From Lepturacanthus savala (taxonomy: Eukaryota > Chordata > Actinopteri > Scombriformes > Trichiuridae), in assembly GCA_030544235.1 (NCBI GenBank), contig CM060474.1:4012398-4076397 (forward strand): 64,000 nt of DNA, written 5' to 3'. A program made the position numbers and the translations under genes. Of this stretch, positions 61,724-64,000 are shown in pieces. Below the pieces are notes generated by a model. The model ran no database searches. It was not told where the DNA came from and was given only the letters and a program-made list of their open reading frames with translations. Numbering within the stretch: position 1 is the stretch's first letter; each line of letters begins with the position of its first letter.

Positions 61724-64000
61724 CAGTGCATCCAGAAAGTAGTCACAGCGATTCACTTTTTCCACATTTTGTTATGTTACAGCCAGTGTTGGGGTAGTTA
61801 CTAAAAAAAGTAACTAGTTACAAGTTACTAGTTACTTGTGAAATTTGTAACTACGTTACTTTACTAGTTACTGCATTTGAAAAGTAACTTCACTACTAGT
61901 TACTTTACTTTCCAGTTTTTTTTAAGTAAATGTTAAAAGTTACCGCATGGATACATATACAAATATCATAGCCTTTTCATCGCTTTATTTTCAAGTATCA
62001 GTAAAAGCTTAGCTTGTTTACGTGGGGTCAGTTCGTGAGTGTCTTCTTTAACAGACTGGCTAGTAGAATCTTTCGCCACAAGTTCTGTAGTGCGGTGCTG
62101 GGCAGTCAAATGTTTCATCAGGTTACTCATTGAGTTGGCAGCAGTTGAAAGATACCGCTCACCTGGACATAGAATCATTTCACTCAAATGTTTTTGTCCT
62201 TTCTAGCAATAAAGTCAAAATAGTGCAAGTATCACCACTGGCTGAATCCCCCTGCCTCTGTCTCTGTGTCCTCCATTCTCCCTCTCTTTCCTACACACCA
62301 GCAACTACGTCACTCAACGCACTCAAATCTGGTTGCTGTGGCAACGGTGCCCAGACAAGCACACAGGCAAGCAACGATGGACAGAATGCATGCACCACTA
62401 AAACATATTAGAACTTTTTAGACTGACAAGAGTGGTTTGGGTAACGCAGGAAAGCACGTTCCTAAAGTTTAGTAAAGTAGTGTAGTTACTGATATTTTGA
62501 ATGTAACGCGTTCCTGCACTTCGTTACCCGTGATGGTAATAACGTTACTGTAATCCGTTACTTTGTAACTCGTTACCCCCAACACTGGTTACAGCCTTAT
62601 TGCAAAATGGATTCAATTAATTTTTTTCCTCAAAATTCTACAAACAACACCCCATAATCACAATGTGAAAAATGTTTTTTGAGATTTTTGCAAATTTATT
62701 AAAAATTTAAAAAAAACTAAGAAACCACATGTACATAAGTATTCACAGCCTTTGCTCAATACTTTGATGATGCACCTTTGGCAGCAATTACAGCCTCAAG
62801 TTTTTTGTGAATATGATGCCACCAGCTTGCCACACCTATCTTTGGGCAGTTTTGCCCATTCCTATTTGCAGCACCTCTCAAGCTCCATCAAGTTGGATGG
62901 GAAGCATCGGTGCACAGCCATTTTCAGATCTCTCCAGAGATGTTCAATCAGATTCAGGTCTGGGCTCTGGCTGGGCCACTCAAGGACATTCACAGAGTTG
63001 TCCTGAAGCCACTCCTTTGATATCTTGCTTAGGGTCGTTGTCCTGCTGAAAGATGAACCGTCGCCCCTGTTTGAGGTCAAGAGCTCTGGAGCAGGTTTTC
63101 ATCCAGGATGTCTCTGTACATTGCAGCATTCATCTTTCCCTCTATCCTGACTAGTCTCCCAGTTCCTGCTGCTGAAAAACATCCCCATAGCTTGATGCTG
63201 CCACCACCATGCTTCACTGTAGGGATGGTATTGGCCTGGTGATGAGCGTTTTCTGGTTTCCTCTAAACATGACGTCTGGTATTCACACCAAAGAGTTCAA
63301 TCTTTGTCTCATCAGACCAGAGAATCTTGTTACTCTGAGAGTTCTTCAGGTGCCTTCTGGCAAACTCCAGGTGGGCTGCCATGTTCCTTTTACTAAGGAG
63401 TGGCTTCTGTCTGGCCACTCTACCATACAGGCCTGATTGGTGGATTGCTGCAGAGATGGTTGTCCTTCTGGAAGGTTCTCCTCTCTCCACAGAGGAACGC
63501 TGGAGCTCTGACAGAGTGACCATCGGGTTCTTAGTCACCTCCCTGACTAAGGCCCTTCTCTCCGGATCACTCAGTTTAGATGGCCGGCAGCTCTAGGAAG
63601 AGTCCTGGTGGTTCCCAATTTCTTCCATTTACAGATGATGGAGGACACTGTGCTCATTGGGACCTTCAAAGCAGCAGAAATTTTTCTGTGCCCTTCCTCA
63701 GATTTGTGCCTGGAGACAATCCTGTCTCTGAGGTCTACAGACAATTCCTTTGACTTCATGCTTGGTTTGTGCTCTGACATCACTGTCAACTGTGGAACCT
63801 TATATAGACAGGTGTGTGCCTTTCCAAATCATGTCCAATCAACAGAATTTACCACAGATGGACTCGAACTAAGCTGTAGAAACATCTCAAGGATGATCAG
63901 TGGAAACAGGATGAACCTGAGCTCAATTTTTAGCTTCATGACAAAGCTGTGAATACTTATGTACATGTGATTTCTTAGTTTTTTATTTGTAATAAATTTG
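61724..64000 (-). pseudogene. Tc1/mariner element, copy D, nearly complete, cut by window edge and by a hAT insertion
   Basis: TA (61722-61723) precedes the terminus CAGTGCATCCAGAAAGTAGT. Inverted-repeat sequence near 62700-62750 (ATGTACATAAGTATTCACAG) is mirrored at 63947-63970, so the right terminus lies about 150 bp beyond the edge. The minus strand reads LRDRIVSRHKSEEGHRKIS (helix-turn-helix), ILWSDETKIELFG (first catalytic Asp), then VLEWPSQSPDLNLIEHLW with the final acidic residue. At least two stops or frameshifts separate these blocks. It lies in scube1 intron 2. Confidence 0.88.
61784..62587. mobile_element. hAT internal-deletion element nested in Tc1 copy D
   Basis: Ends CAGTGTTGGGGTAGTTAC and, inward from 62587, CAGTGTTGGGGGTAACGAG. 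Flanked by the identical 8-bp GTTACAGC at 61776-61783 and 62588-62595. Removing the insert and one copy restores an unbroken Tc1 terminal repeat. The interior minus strand keeps a transposase N-terminal scrap (NSMSNLMKHLTAQHRT) resembling the BED zinc finger of hAT transposases. The rest of the transposase is gone. Confidence 0.9.

Overview
This is a vertebrate nuclear window, almost certainly from a teleost fish. Genes are split into many short exons with GT-AG introns. The introns are full of fish-type transposons (Tc1/mariner, hAT, PIF/Harbinger, non-LTR retrotransposons, a SINE, fold-back MITEs) and long AT, CA and minisatellite arrays. There are no operons, CRISPR arrays or prokaryotic signals.

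Three genes can be read exon by exon. (1) aldh1l2, minus strand, 36502 to 10768: 23 coding exons join in frame into 924 residues. It is the mitochondrial 10-formyltetrahydrofolate dehydrogenase, with a presequence, formyltransferase-like hydrolase, acyl-carrier domain and aldehyde dehydrogenase. (2) samm50, minus strand, 49303 to 40096: 15 coding exons give 470 residues, the Sam50 beta-barrel core of the mitochondrial outer-membrane sorting and assembly machinery. (3) The 5' end of a SCUBE gene, most likely scube1, plus strand from 56577: the signal-peptide exon and the first EGF exon are present and the rest lies beyond the right edge. aldh1l2 and samm50 both make mitochondrial proteins and sit head-to-tail, but nothing in the sequence shows they are co-regulated.

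Layout: 1-8700 is transposon debris (a decayed two-gene PIF/Harbinger element, a Ty3/gypsy pol fragment, MITEs). 8.7-10.8 kb is probable 3' flank of aldh1l2. 10.8-36.5 kb is aldh1l2, whose introns hold minisatellites, hAT-like elements, three Tc1-type copies, a LINE and SINEs. 36.5-40.1 kb is its promoter plus the 3' flank of samm50. 40.1-49.3 kb is samm50, with a 5'-truncated LINE in intron 6 and a hAT-like element in intron 1. 49.4-56.5 kb is intergenic, with a large fold-back element and nested repeats. 56.6-64 kb is scube1, whose second intron holds a Tc1 element that was itself hit by a hAT element, leaving a perfect 8-bp target duplication.

I found no convincing new multi-gene system. 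The most informative signals are datable nested insertions, a roughly 1.45-kb fold-back element, a high-copy CACTGCAAAA fold-back family, minisatellites lying against aldh1l2 splice donors (one array repeats the donor itself), and an unassigned small two-exon reading frame near 54.8-55.9 kb. Exon borders were set by hand from reading frame, splice signals and recalled vertebrate family members. No alignments or searches were run.
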